The position numbers and the translations under genes are program-made. A model generated the notes under the pieces. That model saw only the letters and a list, made by a program, of their open reading frames with translations, was not told the DNA's origin and made no database searches. This document shows positions 1 through 8,049 of a DNA stretch of 64,000 nucleotides, in pieces (within the stretch, counting starts at the first letter, position 1; each line of letters opens with the position of its first letter). This DNA comes from Lachnospiraceae bacterium (GTDB lineage Bacteria > Bacillota > Clostridia > Lachnospirales > Lachnospiraceae). The stretch is from the NCBI GenBank assembly GCA_017521195.1, contig JAFXGP010000132.1:35360-99359 (forward strand). The letters run 5' to 3'.

Positions 1-2241
1 ATTACAACGGATGGAATTGTGGCAGACAACAGAGTGATTGAAGCACTTTTTATGACGCATCATACGAAATCGGATGGAATTACTTATGATTTGAGAACCG
101 GAGCACCGGTAGGGATATTTGACATAAATAGTCCATATGATTTAACAAAGATGGCAGAGCTGGAACCAATCAAACTTCAATATGATGTTCTGGCACAGAC
201 TGCGGAACCATCGGATACGGTGGAGAGAGATATTCTTAACATTAAAGAACTCTATAAGTATGACAGACAGACGGATAAAACAAAGGAAATTGACGCACAG
301 TTGAATGCCCTTCAAACATATTATGATATTCTGATAAGAGATGAGGCAGAGGAAGCTGCAAGTCAGATGGTTATGTCTGTTATGGAAAAAGTGGATGCTG
401 CCAGAAGAGCAGAAGTTTTAGGACCATTAAATGATATCCAGCTTCAGAAAATGAGCCTGGTAGTAGGTCGGGAATTTACCTATCTTGCAGGAGAAATTAC
501 TGAAATGGCAGGTACTGATTTATCCAAAGGCAGAACCGGGATAGAAAAATTTGTGCCTAATAGTGATTTGCTTACTGCAATTAGTGAATCCATGACCAAT
601 GTACAGGAAAGTTATATTAATTACAGTTCTAAGATGTTGGCGGAAGGAAACACAATTTTAAGTAAGACAGAATACCGTTTGTCCATGGAATTAATCAGCA
701 ATGCCCAAGCCGGTAATTATAGCGGATGCGATGAAGCGGTGAACAAATTATTGTATCTGGATAGAATTAACAAAGGAATGATTCAGGAAGAAGCTAAGGA
801 ACGTGAATTCATTACCCGGGAATTGTTACAGGAAGTAAAAAACAGTTATAGCACCTCTCTGGGATTTGGTGTAGGAGAGGGGTATCAGACACTTTCCAGT
901 ACAGCAGCAGAAGCTACCAGAAAGAATGTTTTAAAAAGCCAGTTAAATGAAACAGAAGTTGTAAGAAATGAATTACAGTTTGTTATTCAGGCATATGTAG
1001 ATAGAATGACACCGGAAAAGGGAACGGAGTATATAACAGATTGTATCGATAAGATTGGGGATTATCGGAAAGTAATCAAAAAAGATGCTTACGAAACATA
1101 TGCCAATTCTTCTGTAGATTCTCACTTGGAATGGTTATCTAATATCTTAAAAAATCTTCAGGATTTGATGGGGGGAAGCGCCCTGGATGATTTGAGATTA
1201 CAGAAAAGTGATTTGCAGACAGAGTTGTTATCGGTCTTAGACAACAACAGACTGGATGAGGCAAAACGAATCGAAAACCAAATAGAAGCCGTGGATAAGG
1301 AAATTGATGAAACAGAAAAATATTTAAATTCTGTTTTAAATTCCGCTTCTTCTTCCGAATCTGCAAAGGCTCTTGCCGCAGCACAATTAGGAAGTGGCAG
1401 TACAACGGCGGCATTACAGACGATGAAAGATGAGGCAGTGGATAGTATTAAGAATGGCAATCTGAATGGTGTAGGAAATATTCTGGAAGGAATCGGAGCT
1501 TTAGCATCTGCGCAGCCGGATGAGGCTATGGGAACTCTGGAGGATATATATCAGGAATTAGCGAATCAGGAACTTATTGGTGAAAAATCCTCACAGTTGG
1601 ATGAACTGATGAGTCAGGTGGAAGGAATTGCCACTGATCAAATTGGTAATTTGTCCGATGATTTAAGTGAAGAAGAACTGATTGCATTAATGCTGGCGTT
1701 CTTTAACGGACTTATGGATGGAAGTTTAGAAGATATAGTAAATAGTCTTACTGATGAAGAGTTAGTGGTAATGCTTGCCGGACTGAGTATGTATGCAGAA
1801 GAGACCAATGGAAAAGTGGCAGCAGAACTTTTGAAGATATGCAGTAGGGCGGCTTATAACAATGGAAATAAATATATATATGAACAATTAAAAAATGAGT
1901 TGTCAGAATTTGTTCCAACCGACAAAATGGCACGGATTATCAGTTACCGATATATTTTCAATGACAGTCAGATGGCTGTAACTTTACAAAGAGGAAGTCA
2001 GTATTATCAGTTTGAAGCATTTAGTTTATCTGCAAGAAAAGGAAATGACATCGAAGAAATGAGTGCAGCCGCCGGATTCCAGAGTGTTATTTATATCCCG
2101 GAAGACACTGCACAGGAATATTTTGGGGTAATGGCAGAATATCTTCAAAAAACAAGTTATGGTGTTATGTTGACAGAAGAAATAAATAACAGGGCATTGG
2201 AGTTTTTCGATTACCTGTTGGAAGCAGGAGGGGGAGTGTAA
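1..2241 (+). CDS. CIS-operon helical protein, 5' truncated by window edge
   Basis: I do not recognise this family. The frame is open to base 1 and codes sensibly there (ITTDGIVADNRV), so the gene very probably starts upstream; the GTG at 19 has no Shine-Dalgarno sequence and I do not accept it as the start. The visible 746 residues are acidic and mostly helical, with a coiled-coil-like stretch around residues 390-445 (counting from GTG 19) and a more globular C-terminus. It is soluble: no signal peptide or membrane segment is seen. The stop abuts the ATG of the DUF4255 gene (TAA-ATG), so it belongs to the CIS operon. It could be a structural or assembly factor or a cargo; nothing in the sequence decides between these. 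Confidence 0.6.
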   Translation: MTTDGIVADNRVIEALFMTHHTKSDGITYDLRTGAPVGIFDINSPYDLTKMAELEPIKLQYDVLAQTAEPSDTVERDILNIKELYKYDRQTDKTKEIDAQLNALQTYYDILIRDEAEEAASQMVMSVMEKVDAARRAEVLGPLNDIQLQKMSLVVGREFTYLAGEITEMAGTDLSKGRTGIEKFVPNSDLLTAISESMTNVQESYINYSSKMLAEGNTILSKTEYRLSMELISNAQAGNYSGCDEAVNKLLYLDRINKGMIQEEAKEREFITRELLQEVKNSYSTSLGFGVGEGYQTLSSTAAEATRKNVLKSQLNETEVVRNELQFVIQAYVDRMTPEKGTEYITDCIDKIGDYRKVIKKDAYETYANSSVDSHLEWLSNILKNLQDLMGGSALDDLRLQKSDLQTELLSVLDNNRLDEAKRIENQIEAVDKEIDETEKYLNSVLNSASSSESAKALAAAQLGSGSTTAALQTMKDEAVDSIKNGNLNGVGNILEGIGALASAQPDEAMGTLEDIYQELANQELIGEKSSQLDELMSQVEGIATDQIGNLSDDLSEEELIALMLAFFNGLMDGSLEDIVNSLTDEELVVMLAGLSMYAEETNGKVAAELLKICSRAAYNNGNKYIYEQLKNELSEFVPTDKMARIISYRYIFNDSQMAVTLQRGSQYYQFEAFSLSARKGNDIEEMSAAAGFQSVIYIPEDTAQEYFGVMAEYLQKTSYGVMLTEEINNRALEFFDYLLEAGGGV

Positions 2242-2829
2242 ATGGCAGATTATCCGATTATAGCAGACGTCAGTAATTATATTGTACGAACCCTTAGAAC
2301 CAAGATGTGTCCGGAACCTATTCCTTCGCCCAATAATATAGAAGTGTCATCTCCTGCAGACCAGGATGTGGACTATATTTTGGGATTGTACTTATACGAT
2401 ATTCGGGAAACTTCGGGAATGGCCACACCTACCTTCATGCCGGCAGGTCAGGTTAGATTACAGAAGACACCGAAACCCTTTGACTTATATTATATGGTTT
2501 TTATTAACGGGTCTTCCCAGATGGGGTTAAAGGCCCTGGATATCCAGAAAATATTGGGACGTGTGGCACAGCTGATTAATGATAATAATGCTGTTATGCC
2601 TAATCAGTTGCAAAAATGGTTGGAAACCAGCGAGCCGCCAATTACCATTTCCCAGGCAAAAATTACTTTGGAAGAAAAGGTAAGAGTGTGGCAGGCAATT
2701 AATAAACCGTACCAGGTAAGCTTATTTTATAAAGCAGGTCCGGTATTCTTGTCCAGTGAAGTTGTGGTGGATACTCCACGAGTAACCGATGCAACTTTTG
2801 GAATACATATACAAGGCTCAGACCAGTAG
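2242..2829 (+). CDS. DUF4255 family CIS cap/terminator protein (Pvc16/Afp16-like)
   Basis: A 195-residue protein with the DUF4255 layout: an N-terminal 'ADVSNYIVRTLR' helix, a central beta region in which lipid-like phrases such as 'LGLYLYDIRE' precede a Pro-rich loop, then 'FDLYYMVFINGS' and a helix near residues 95-125 (LKALDIQKILGRVAQLI). In the Afp and PVC systems this family caps the distal end of the sheath and tube and sets the end of polymerisation. Its presence is a standard marker separating extracellular-type CIS from T6SS. Translation is coupled: the ATG follows the previous stop with no gap. The family call comes from recalled sequence pattern; length is normal for it. Confidence 0.87.
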   Translation: MADYPIIADVSNYIVRTLRTKMCPEPIPSPNNIEVSSPADQDVDYILGLYLYDIRETSGMATPTFMPAGQVRLQKTPKPFDLYYMVFINGSSQMGLKALDIQKILGRVAQLINDNNAVMPNQLQKWLETSEPPITISQAKITLEEKVRVWQAINKPYQVSLFYKAGPVFLSSEVVVDTPRVTDATFGIHIQGSDQ

Positions 2830-2847
2830 GAAAGGGGGTAGATCATC

Positions 2848-3627
2848 ATGGTGGCACATGCAACCATTCATCACAAATTGGATTTGGCATTACGGTTGGT
2901 AAACACAGTAACCGGAAGAGTTGTAGAAGAGCGAAATACGCAGTTTATAACCGGACTTACCGGTGTAAGGGCAATTCCAAAGCAGGGTGGTATGTATTTG
3001 TTTCTGAATGTTGGAAGCAAAGATTTTGAAATGGATATTCATGTTTACGGATATGAACCTCAGAAAATTCAAATCAGGCTATCTGAACTTCAGGGAACCA
3101 TGCCCATCCGTGAAGTCTATCTGCTGCCACTTGAGACTCCGATAAGAGAGGATGTCCTCACCCTACGGGGGAGATTGTCGGGGATAGAGGAAATAGAAGC
3201 AGTTTCGTTATCTGATACGAACTGCTGCATAAAAGAGTTTGATGCCAGAAAAAGAATCATGTCAGTTTTGAATCAAAGAAATGTCAGATTCCATCATACA
3301 CATTACGGACTGGTGAATCGGGAAAGAACGGAATATGAGCATTTTGAGGTGGAAAAGGAACTTTCACCACAAGAAATCAAATGCAAAAAGACTTTAGAAA
3401 AAGAGTTCTCTATTAACCAACCCATAGGAAGAATTATTTTTGGTCAGATAAACAATCAGGAGGAATATATTCTGAGAGTAGCAAATGACGAAAATGCAAC
3501 GTATCTTGTAAGATATGTTACAGATGGTAAGACATATTATCAGGCAGTGGACTTTCATGAGAAAGAAATCTCATTAAAAGCACATGAAACTGTAAAAGAT
3601 GAAGAAACTGATGGTAAGGAGGTTTGA
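2848..3627 (+). CDS. CIS-operon beta-rich protein of unknown function
   Basis: A 259-residue soluble protein whose first 100 residues (LDLALRLVNTVTGRVV, then GGMYLFLNVG and a GYEPQKI turn) resemble a carboxypeptidase-regulatory-like beta sandwich, a fold common in tail-tip, cap and fibre proteins. Residues 150-259 alternate charged helix and strand and match nothing I know. The start is ATG with an AAAGGGGG Shine-Dalgarno nine bases upstream. The stop overlaps the next start (TGATG), so it is translated together with the PAAR-like tip gene, suggesting partnership with it or with the cap. The fold suggestion is inference; no function is assigned. Confidence 0.6.
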   Translation: MVAHATIHHKLDLALRLVNTVTGRVVEERNTQFITGLTGVRAIPKQGGMYLFLNVGSKDFEMDIHVYGYEPQKIQIRLSELQGTMPIREVYLLPLETPIREDVLTLRGRLSGIEEIEAVSLSDTNCCIKEFDARKRIMSVLNQRNVRFHHTHYGLVNRERTEYEHFEVEKELSPQEIKCKKTLEKEFSINQPIGRIIFGQINNQEEYILRVANDENATYLVRYVTDGKTYYQAVDFHEKEISLKAHETVKDEETDGKEV

Positions 3628-4019
3628 TGGGAGCAGTTGTTGTTAGCGGAGCAAAATTAATGTGTCCTTTCGGTACAGCACCGGGAACATTAAATGCTAC
3701 CTCGCAAGTCACTACTTTGGGATGTTCCAAACCAGTGGCTACTATTACGGATATCGCCCTTGGAAGCAATATTACACCCTTTGGAATGTGTTGTTCCTTG
3801 GCAAATCCGCAAGTCGCAGCGGCAACGGCGGCTGCGTTAGGTGTGTTAACACCTCAACCCTGTTCCATGGTACCGATTGGACCATGGCAGGCAGCAAAGC
3901 CTACCACTTTGGTTGGCGGCAAACCGGTCTTAACTCAGGAAGCCACATTGATGTGCGGAATGGGAATGGGGAGTATATCAATAATATCTCCCGGTCAAAT
4001 GAAAATCGTAACGGATTAA
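3627..4019 (+). CDS. PAAR-like protein, DUF4280 family (spike tip)
   Basis: A 130-residue small, Cys- and Gly-rich protein starting MGAVVVSGAKLMCPFG and containing the repeated short strands typical of DUF4280: 'CSKPVATITD', 'ITPFGMCCSLANP', 'CSMVPIGPW', 'KPVLTQEATLMCGMG'. DUF4280 proteins are PAAR-like cones that sit on the tip of a VgrG-type spike and puncture the target envelope; several Cys residues may bind the tip metal. I chose ATG 3627 because AAGGAGG lies four bases upstream and it overlaps the previous stop; the TTG one codon earlier is too close to the SD. Its position far from the spike genes (about 8 kb downstream) is normal for Gram-positive CIS loci. Confidence 0.85.
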   Translation: MGAVVVSGAKLMCPFGTAPGTLNATSQVTTLGCSKPVATITDIALGSNITPFGMCCSLANPQVAAATAAALGVLTPQPCSMVPIGPWQAAKPTTLVGGKPVLTQEATLMCGMGMGSISIISPGQMKIVTD

Positions 4020-4038
4020 ATAAAAAGGAGGAAACATA

Positions 4039-5748
4039 ATGGCAGAATATTTATCACCCGGTGTATACGTTGAGGAATATGATAATTCCCCACGTTCGAT
4101 TGAAGGGGTTGGTACAAGTGCAGCAGGTTTTGTAGGACTTGCTGAAAAAGGAACAGTAGTGGGGGCACCTGCACTGGTAACCAGTTTTGCAGCATTCAAA
4201 AGATTATATGGTGGATTCTTAAGTGAATACACACATGAGGAATATCGTTATCTCGGCTTTGCAGTGGAACAGTTCTTCGCAAACGGCGGAACAAGATGTT
4301 ATGTAAGCCGCGTTATTCCGGAAGATGCAGTTTGTGCATCCTTAAAAACAAATGTATTAGAATTTAGTGCAGCTAACGAAGGTAAATGGGGAAACCGTAT
4401 TCAGGTTTCTTTCTCTACTGTAACTAAGAGAAAAATGCAGCTTCTTGAAAAAACAGGAGATGCTTCTTACGTGGCAAAATCTGTAGATGGTTTTAAAGAA
4501 GGTGATTTAGTAAAAGCCGGTGAAGAATACAACCGTATTCAGATGATTTATGACAATACCATTACTTTTGAAAAAGCATTTGCAGAAGATGTGGTAGATA
4601 ATAATATTGTGGCAAGCGTATTCGTATATTTGGTAGAAACAGATGTATTGGTTCGTTATAATGACGAAGCTGAAGTATTTAACGGTCTCAGCTTTAATCC
4701 TGCTGCAAGTAACTATATTGTTACTAAAATGGAAAAGAGCGAACTTGTGAAAGTAAAAGCAGTTGCTGCTTTAGAAGAAATTGCAAATCCGATATCTGCA
4801 ATTTTAGGAGAAGACAAAACAAGTGGTTCTGTAATTTTATCCGGCGGTAGCGATGGTTCTATTTCTAAAGTAACAGCAGGAACCTTTATCGGAGAAGACA
4901 ATGGTCCGGGTCAGAGAACCGGTATTCAGGCATTTGTAGAGAACAATGCTATCAGCATGATTGCAGTGCCCGGTATTACTATTCCGGAAGTAGTAGTGTC
5001 CTTAGTAGGTCATTGTGAAACAATGAAAAATCGTGTAGCAGTATTGGATATGCCTGCAGATATGGCAAAACCAAAGGATTTGATTGAATACAGAGGTATG
5101 ATTGACAGTACTTATGCAGCTATGTATCATCCATGGATTCAAATTTATGACAGAGCAGCTAAGAAGCCCGGATTCATTCCACCATCCGGTGCAGTTATGG
5201 GTATTTATGCAAGAACTGATATTACAAGAGGTGTACATAAAGCTCCTGCAAACGAACCGATTTACTGTACAGGTTTGAAAGTGAACTATACAAAGAGCGA
5301 ACAGGATATCTTAAATCCGGAAGGTGTTAACTTAATCAGACAGATTCCGGGACAGGGAATTCGTGTATGGGGAGCAAGAACAGCCAGCAGTAATTCTACT
5401 TTCCGTTATATCAACGTAAGAAGATTGTTTATCTATATTGAAGAAAGCATCAAAGCAAATACTAACTGGGTTGTATTTGAACCAAACGATGTAACATTAT
5501 GGACAAGAGTAAATCTTACAGTATCTACTTTCTTAGACAATTTATGGAGAAATGGTATGCTTGCGGGTTCTACTCCTTCCGAAGGTTACTTTGTTGAGAT
5601 CGGAAGCAATACTATGACAAAAGATGATATTATGAATGGTCGCTTGATCTGTAATATCGGAATTGCACCTGTTCGTCCGGCAGAATTCGTTATTTTCCGT
5701 GTATCTCAGCTTACAGCTGAAGCCGGTGGCGGAGAATCAGAAGAATAG
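4039..5748 (+). CDS. Contractile tail sheath protein
   Basis: This 569-residue protein is an unmistakable tail sheath. It begins with the hallmark MAEYLSPGVYVEEYDNSPRS, followed by 'GTSAAGFVGLAEKG' and 'FFANGGTRCYVSRV' in the N-terminal domain. The C-terminal conserved domain contains 'IYARTDITRGVHKAPAN', 'LNPEGVNLIRQIPGQGIRVW' and 'NVRRLFIYIEESI' and ends with the usual inserted-strand tail. Sheath subunits polymerise in an extended state around the tube and contract to drive it into a target. A strong SD (AAAGGAGG) precedes the ATG. Together with the tube gene it is presumably the most heavily made product of the operon; the long hairpin after the tube gene fits this. Confidence 0.97.
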   Translation: MAEYLSPGVYVEEYDNSPRSIEGVGTSAAGFVGLAEKGTVVGAPALVTSFAAFKRLYGGFLSEYTHEEYRYLGFAVEQFFANGGTRCYVSRVIPEDAVCASLKTNVLEFSAANEGKWGNRIQVSFSTVTKRKMQLLEKTGDASYVAKSVDGFKEGDLVKAGEEYNRIQMIYDNTITFEKAFAEDVVDNNIVASVFVYLVETDVLVRYNDEAEVFNGLSFNPAASNYIVTKMEKSELVKVKAVAALEEIANPISAILGEDKTSGSVILSGGSDGSISKVTAGTFIGEDNGPGQRTGIQAFVENNAISMIAVPGITIPEVVVSLVGHCETMKNRVAVLDMPADMAKPKDLIEYRGMIDSTYAAMYHPWIQIYDRAAKKPGFIPPSGAVMGIYARTDITRGVHKAPANEPIYCTGLKVNYTKSEQDILNPEGVNLIRQIPGQGIRVWGARTASSNSTFRYINVRRLFIYIEESIKANTNWVVFEPNDVTLWTRVNLTVSTFLDNLWRNGMLAGSTPSEGYFVEIGSNTMTKDDIMNGRLICNIGIAPVRPAEFVIFRVSQLTAEAGGGESEE

Positions 5749-5784
5749 GAAAGAATAAGTTTATCGTAAAGGAGAACATAGAAT

Positions 5785-6279
5785 ATGGCAGATACAAATC
5801 AAATTAGTATGTCCTATCCGTTAACCAAAATGAACTTCTTGGTTACTGTAAGCGGAGTAAATGGAACAGCAGCTTTTAGCGAAGTAAGCGGAGTGGAAGC
5901 TACGGTAGACGTAATTGAATTCCGTCAGGGTAATTCCGGTTCCTTGGCACCGGTAAAAATTCCGGGACTTGTAAAACACGGTAATGTTACTTTGAAATTC
6001 GGATATACATCAAACAATGCATTTAAAACATGGATTCAGGAATGTGTTTCTGAAACCAGAGGAGAAATGCCAAGAAGTGAAGTTCAGATTGAAATGATCG
6101 ATATCAATAGCGGAGCACCACAGGGAATGGTAACACAGACTACTCCCGGTGGAAAAGTATGGTTACTTACTAATGCATGGGTAACTAAATATACTGCTCC
6201 TGATTTAAATGCAACCACCAGTGAAGTTGCAATTGAATCTGTAGAACTTGCATATGAAGAATTAATTATACCGAACTAG
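5785..6279 (+). CDS. Contractile tail tube protein (gp19/Afp1-like)
   Basis: A 164-residue tube protein of the T4 gp19/Hcp-like family. 'YPLTKMNFLVTVSGV', 'FSEVSGVEATVDVIEFRQG', 'KIPGLVKHGNVTLKFGY' and the C-terminal 'VAIESVELAYEELI' match the conserved pattern of CIS inner tubes. Hexameric rings of this protein stack to form the rigid tube inside the sheath, and cargo can be carried in its lumen. It follows the sheath by 36 bases with its own AAAGGAG SD. Length is normal for the family. A second tube-like protein at 7027-8028 has the same fold with a long tail, so this one is taken as the bulk tube subunit. Confidence 0.93.
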   Translation: MADTNQISMSYPLTKMNFLVTVSGVNGTAAFSEVSGVEATVDVIEFRQGNSGSLAPVKIPGLVKHGNVTLKFGYTSNNAFKTWIQECVSETRGEMPRSEVQIEMIDINSGAPQGMVTQTTPGGKVWLLTNAWVTKYTAPDLNATTSEVAIESVELAYEELIIPN

Positions 6280-6284
6280 AATTG

Positions 6285-6360
6285 AGGTAGGGGCTTTTGC
6301 AAAATGACTGTTGCGGATTTAAATATCCTTCACAGTTCATTTTGTAAAAGCTTCTAACCT
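6285..6360 (+). promoter_or_regulatory. Long stem-loop after sheath-tube genes (attenuator or mRNA-stabilising hairpin)
   Basis: The arms 6285-6311 and 6332-6360 are nearly perfect inverted repeats of about 27 bp, with a 20-base loop. No T-run follows, so it is a poor intrinsic terminator. Its place right after the two most abundant structural genes suggests partial attenuation or protection of the upstream mRNA 3' end, which would set sheath and tube above the baseplate proteins. Confidence 0.6.
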
Positions 6361-6444
6361 AATTTAAATTATTGATGTATATTTTAATATGTTAAGATAT
6401 ATATGAGTAATTTATCGAGTTATAGAAATGGAAGGAGAAAATAT

Positions 6445-6807
6445 ATGGAAACAGTTTATGAATTTACCTTACCGAAAGGATATGTTGATAATAATGGAGA
6501 TGTTCATAGAAGAGGAAAGATGCGTCTGGCAACAGCAGGTGATGAAATCAGTGCAACTAGGGATCCGCGTGTGTTAAGCAATCCATCTTATTTAACTATA
6601 GTAATTCTTTCTAAGGTAATTACAGAGATTGAAGGATTACAGGTAATTACAGCAACACATATTGAGCGCATGTTTACAGCAGATTTGGCGTTTTTACAGG
6701 ATATGTATCAGAAAATCAATGATATTACTCCTCCAACCATGCAGGTAGTATGCCCGGAATGCGGACATATACATGAGGTGCCGCTAAATTTTACACAAGA
6801 GGGATAA
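6445..6807 (+). CDS. CIS tail assembly (chaperone-like) protein, frame-0 product
   Basis: A 120-residue protein starting METVYEFTLPKGYVDNNGD, with 'RRGKMRLATAGDEISATRDP' and 'DLAFLQDMYQKIN', the conserved pattern of the phage-tail-assembly-type proteins that follow the tube gene in many CIS loci. The C-terminus carries a zinc-ribbon-half motif, CPECGHIHEV. I chose ATG 6445 because GGAAGGAG lies seven bases upstream; the in-frame ATG at 6403 lacks an SD. By position it matches the G protein of the phage G/GT chaperone pair, which binds the tape measure before tube growth. Near the stop lies a heptamer A-AAT-TTT (6786-6792) in the correct register for a -1 ribosomal frameshift into the next frame. 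Confidence 0.75.
   Translation: METVYEFTLPKGYVDNNGDVHRRGKMRLATAGDEISATRDPRVLSNPSYLTIVILSKVITEIEGLQVITATHIERMFTADLAFLQDMYQKINDITPPTMQVVCPECGHIHEVPLNFTQEG
6786..6792 (+). promoter_or_regulatory. Probable -1 ribosomal frameshift slippery site (A AAT TTT)
   Basis: The heptamer fits X-XXY-YYZ in the frame-0 register (codons CTA-AAT-TTT). The -1 frame is open from here through the DUF6760-like segment to the TGA at 7014-7016. An internal SD-like GAGGTG lies at 6775-6780, a common stimulator in bacteria. Slippage would give a 190-residue fusion of 116 frame-0 residues plus 74 -1-frame residues. Confidence 0.6.
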
Positions 6808-6827
6808 AACTATATCCGGAAGCGGAG

Positions 6828-7016
6828 ATGTATAAGGAAATGTCCTTTATTTCCTATTATTTCCATTGGAGCAGCGAAGAGGTACTTCGGATGGATCATG
6901 TGACCAGAAGACGTTGGTGCAGTGAAATCAGCTCCATAAATAAGGAGTTGGCTCCCTCAAAACAAAGCAATAGCAAAGAGAAAAGTATTTTAGATATGAA
7001 ACCAACCAAGAGGTGA
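6828..7016 (+). CDS. DUF6760-like CIS protein, probably made as a -1 frameshift extension
   Basis: The 62 residues from ATG 6828 contain 'MYKEMSFISYYFHWSSEEVL' and 'HVTRRRWCSEISSIN', matching the pattern I recall for DUF6760, a short protein found next to the tail assembly gene in CIS clusters. The ATG has no usable SD. The frame is open upstream, and the residues before the ATG (GIKLYPEAE) resemble the LYP-x-x-x-xY lead-in usual in this family, so the true product may extend upstream. It lies in the -1 frame of the preceding gene and connects through the heptamer at 6786-6792, as in phage G-GT. Independent translation by reinitiation after the stop at 6807 is the alternative. Confidence 0.7.
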   Translation: MYKEMSFISYYFHWSSEEVLRMDHVTRRRWCSEISSINKELAPSKQSNSKEKSILDMKPTKR

Positions 7017-7026
7017 GGTGTTACCT

Positions 7027-8028
7027 ATGGGTAGATTTAAAGATGAAGACAATATATTAGTTTTAAATCAAAGTGACAATGTATTGGTAAATTATAACTT
7101 CATGTTGCGTGTGGAAGGTATTTATGATTTGCCATGTAAGTCCGTACATAGTTTTACCAAAGAAAATGAATTTGAGTATGTGCAGGAAGGCGGATTGAAC
7201 GATTATGTTCATATGCTTAGAAAACCGGTATCCAAGCCTTTTTCTTTTACTGTAGAGAGATATGTGGGAATGGATATTGTACCACCCCTTCCTTTAGGTG
7301 CGGAATTGGTATTACCGGTGATTCTTATGGTAGCACCAAATGCCAATCAGTTTGATAAGGCAAAACGGACTTTTGTATTTACCGGTTGTACGGTTATGAG
7401 TAAGACATACGGAGAATTAAATGCAGAAAAAAGTGATTTGCTAACGGAAACCATTGTAATTGGTTATCGTGAAATGACAGAGGTAACTGTTCCGGTACAT
7501 ATGGGAAGTGACGGAAAATTGTGGGAGTTTGATGGTACCAAGGTACAGGGAAATGGTAAACGAAGCGCTAATATTAACGGAACACAGACAGGTACACCTA
7601 AAGCAAGACGTTGGTTGGTAAAGGAAGGGCAGGAAGGAAAATCTGTTCAGAGTGCAAAAAAATATACAGATATTTTTAGTCAGGAAACGAATGTTGAAGA
7701 GGCAGAAGGTGAAAATAATACCAATGAAGATGGGCAGACACCTATCATACAACCAATACCACGAGTGAAAAAGGGACCGAATACAGGAGTGCCTGTGGTA
7801 AGAAGATGGCCGAAGGAAAGCAGTGCCAAGAAGTTGCCGGTGGTTGAAAAGACAGAATCTTCCGAAGAAGAGGAAGAGAAACTACCACCAAGAGTAAAAC
7901 CGGGACCGAATACGGGTAAGGTTAAGGGGAGAAGGTGGAAACCGGACGTAAGTGCGAAACCGTCGGTAGATACCGGAGAAGCACAAAGCAGAAAGTGGCC
8001 TCCAACCCAGAGTGCTAAGAAAAAATAG
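7027..8028 (+). CDS. Tube-like (gp19-fold) CIS protein with repetitive basic C-terminal tail
   Basis: A 333-residue protein. Residues 1-150 have the tube-protein pattern (NYNFMLRVEGIYDLPCKSVH, 'EYVQEGGLNDYVHMLRKP', 'SFTVERYVGMD', 'VFTGCTVMSKTYGEL'), so it probably forms a specialised ring, such as the first ring on the baseplate. Residues 180-333 are disordered, Lys/Pro-rich and carry four copies of an RRW-like motif (W196, W261, W304, W324), each followed within 6-20 residues by SAK or SAKK; two are preceded by GPNTG. ATG 7027 is preferred over GTG 7018 because AGGTGAGG sits eight bases upstream. The tail could thread the baseplate or bind a partner; this is inference. Confidence 0.75.
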   Translation: MGRFKDEDNILVLNQSDNVLVNYNFMLRVEGIYDLPCKSVHSFTKENEFEYVQEGGLNDYVHMLRKPVSKPFSFTVERYVGMDIVPPLPLGAELVLPVILMVAPNANQFDKAKRTFVFTGCTVMSKTYGELNAEKSDLLTETIVIGYREMTEVTVPVHMGSDGKLWEFDGTKVQGNGKRSANINGTQTGTPKARRWLVKEGQEGKSVQSAKKYTDIFSQETNVEEAEGENNTNEDGQTPIIQPIPRVKKGPNTGVPVVRRWPKESSAKKLPVVEKTESSEEEEEKLPPRVKPGPNTGKVKGRRWKPDVSAKPSVDTGEAQSRKWPPTQSAKKK

Positions 8029-8049
8029 TAGAAAGGCAGGTGAGAGAAT

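Noticed and set aside
19-2241. GTG 19 as the real start of the first gene
   Set aside because: No SD and the frame is open and coding-like to base 1.
6372-6402. Promoter (TTGATG ... TAAGAT) after the tube-gene hairpin
   Set aside because: Spacing is 15 bases and the -10 match is poor; not supported.
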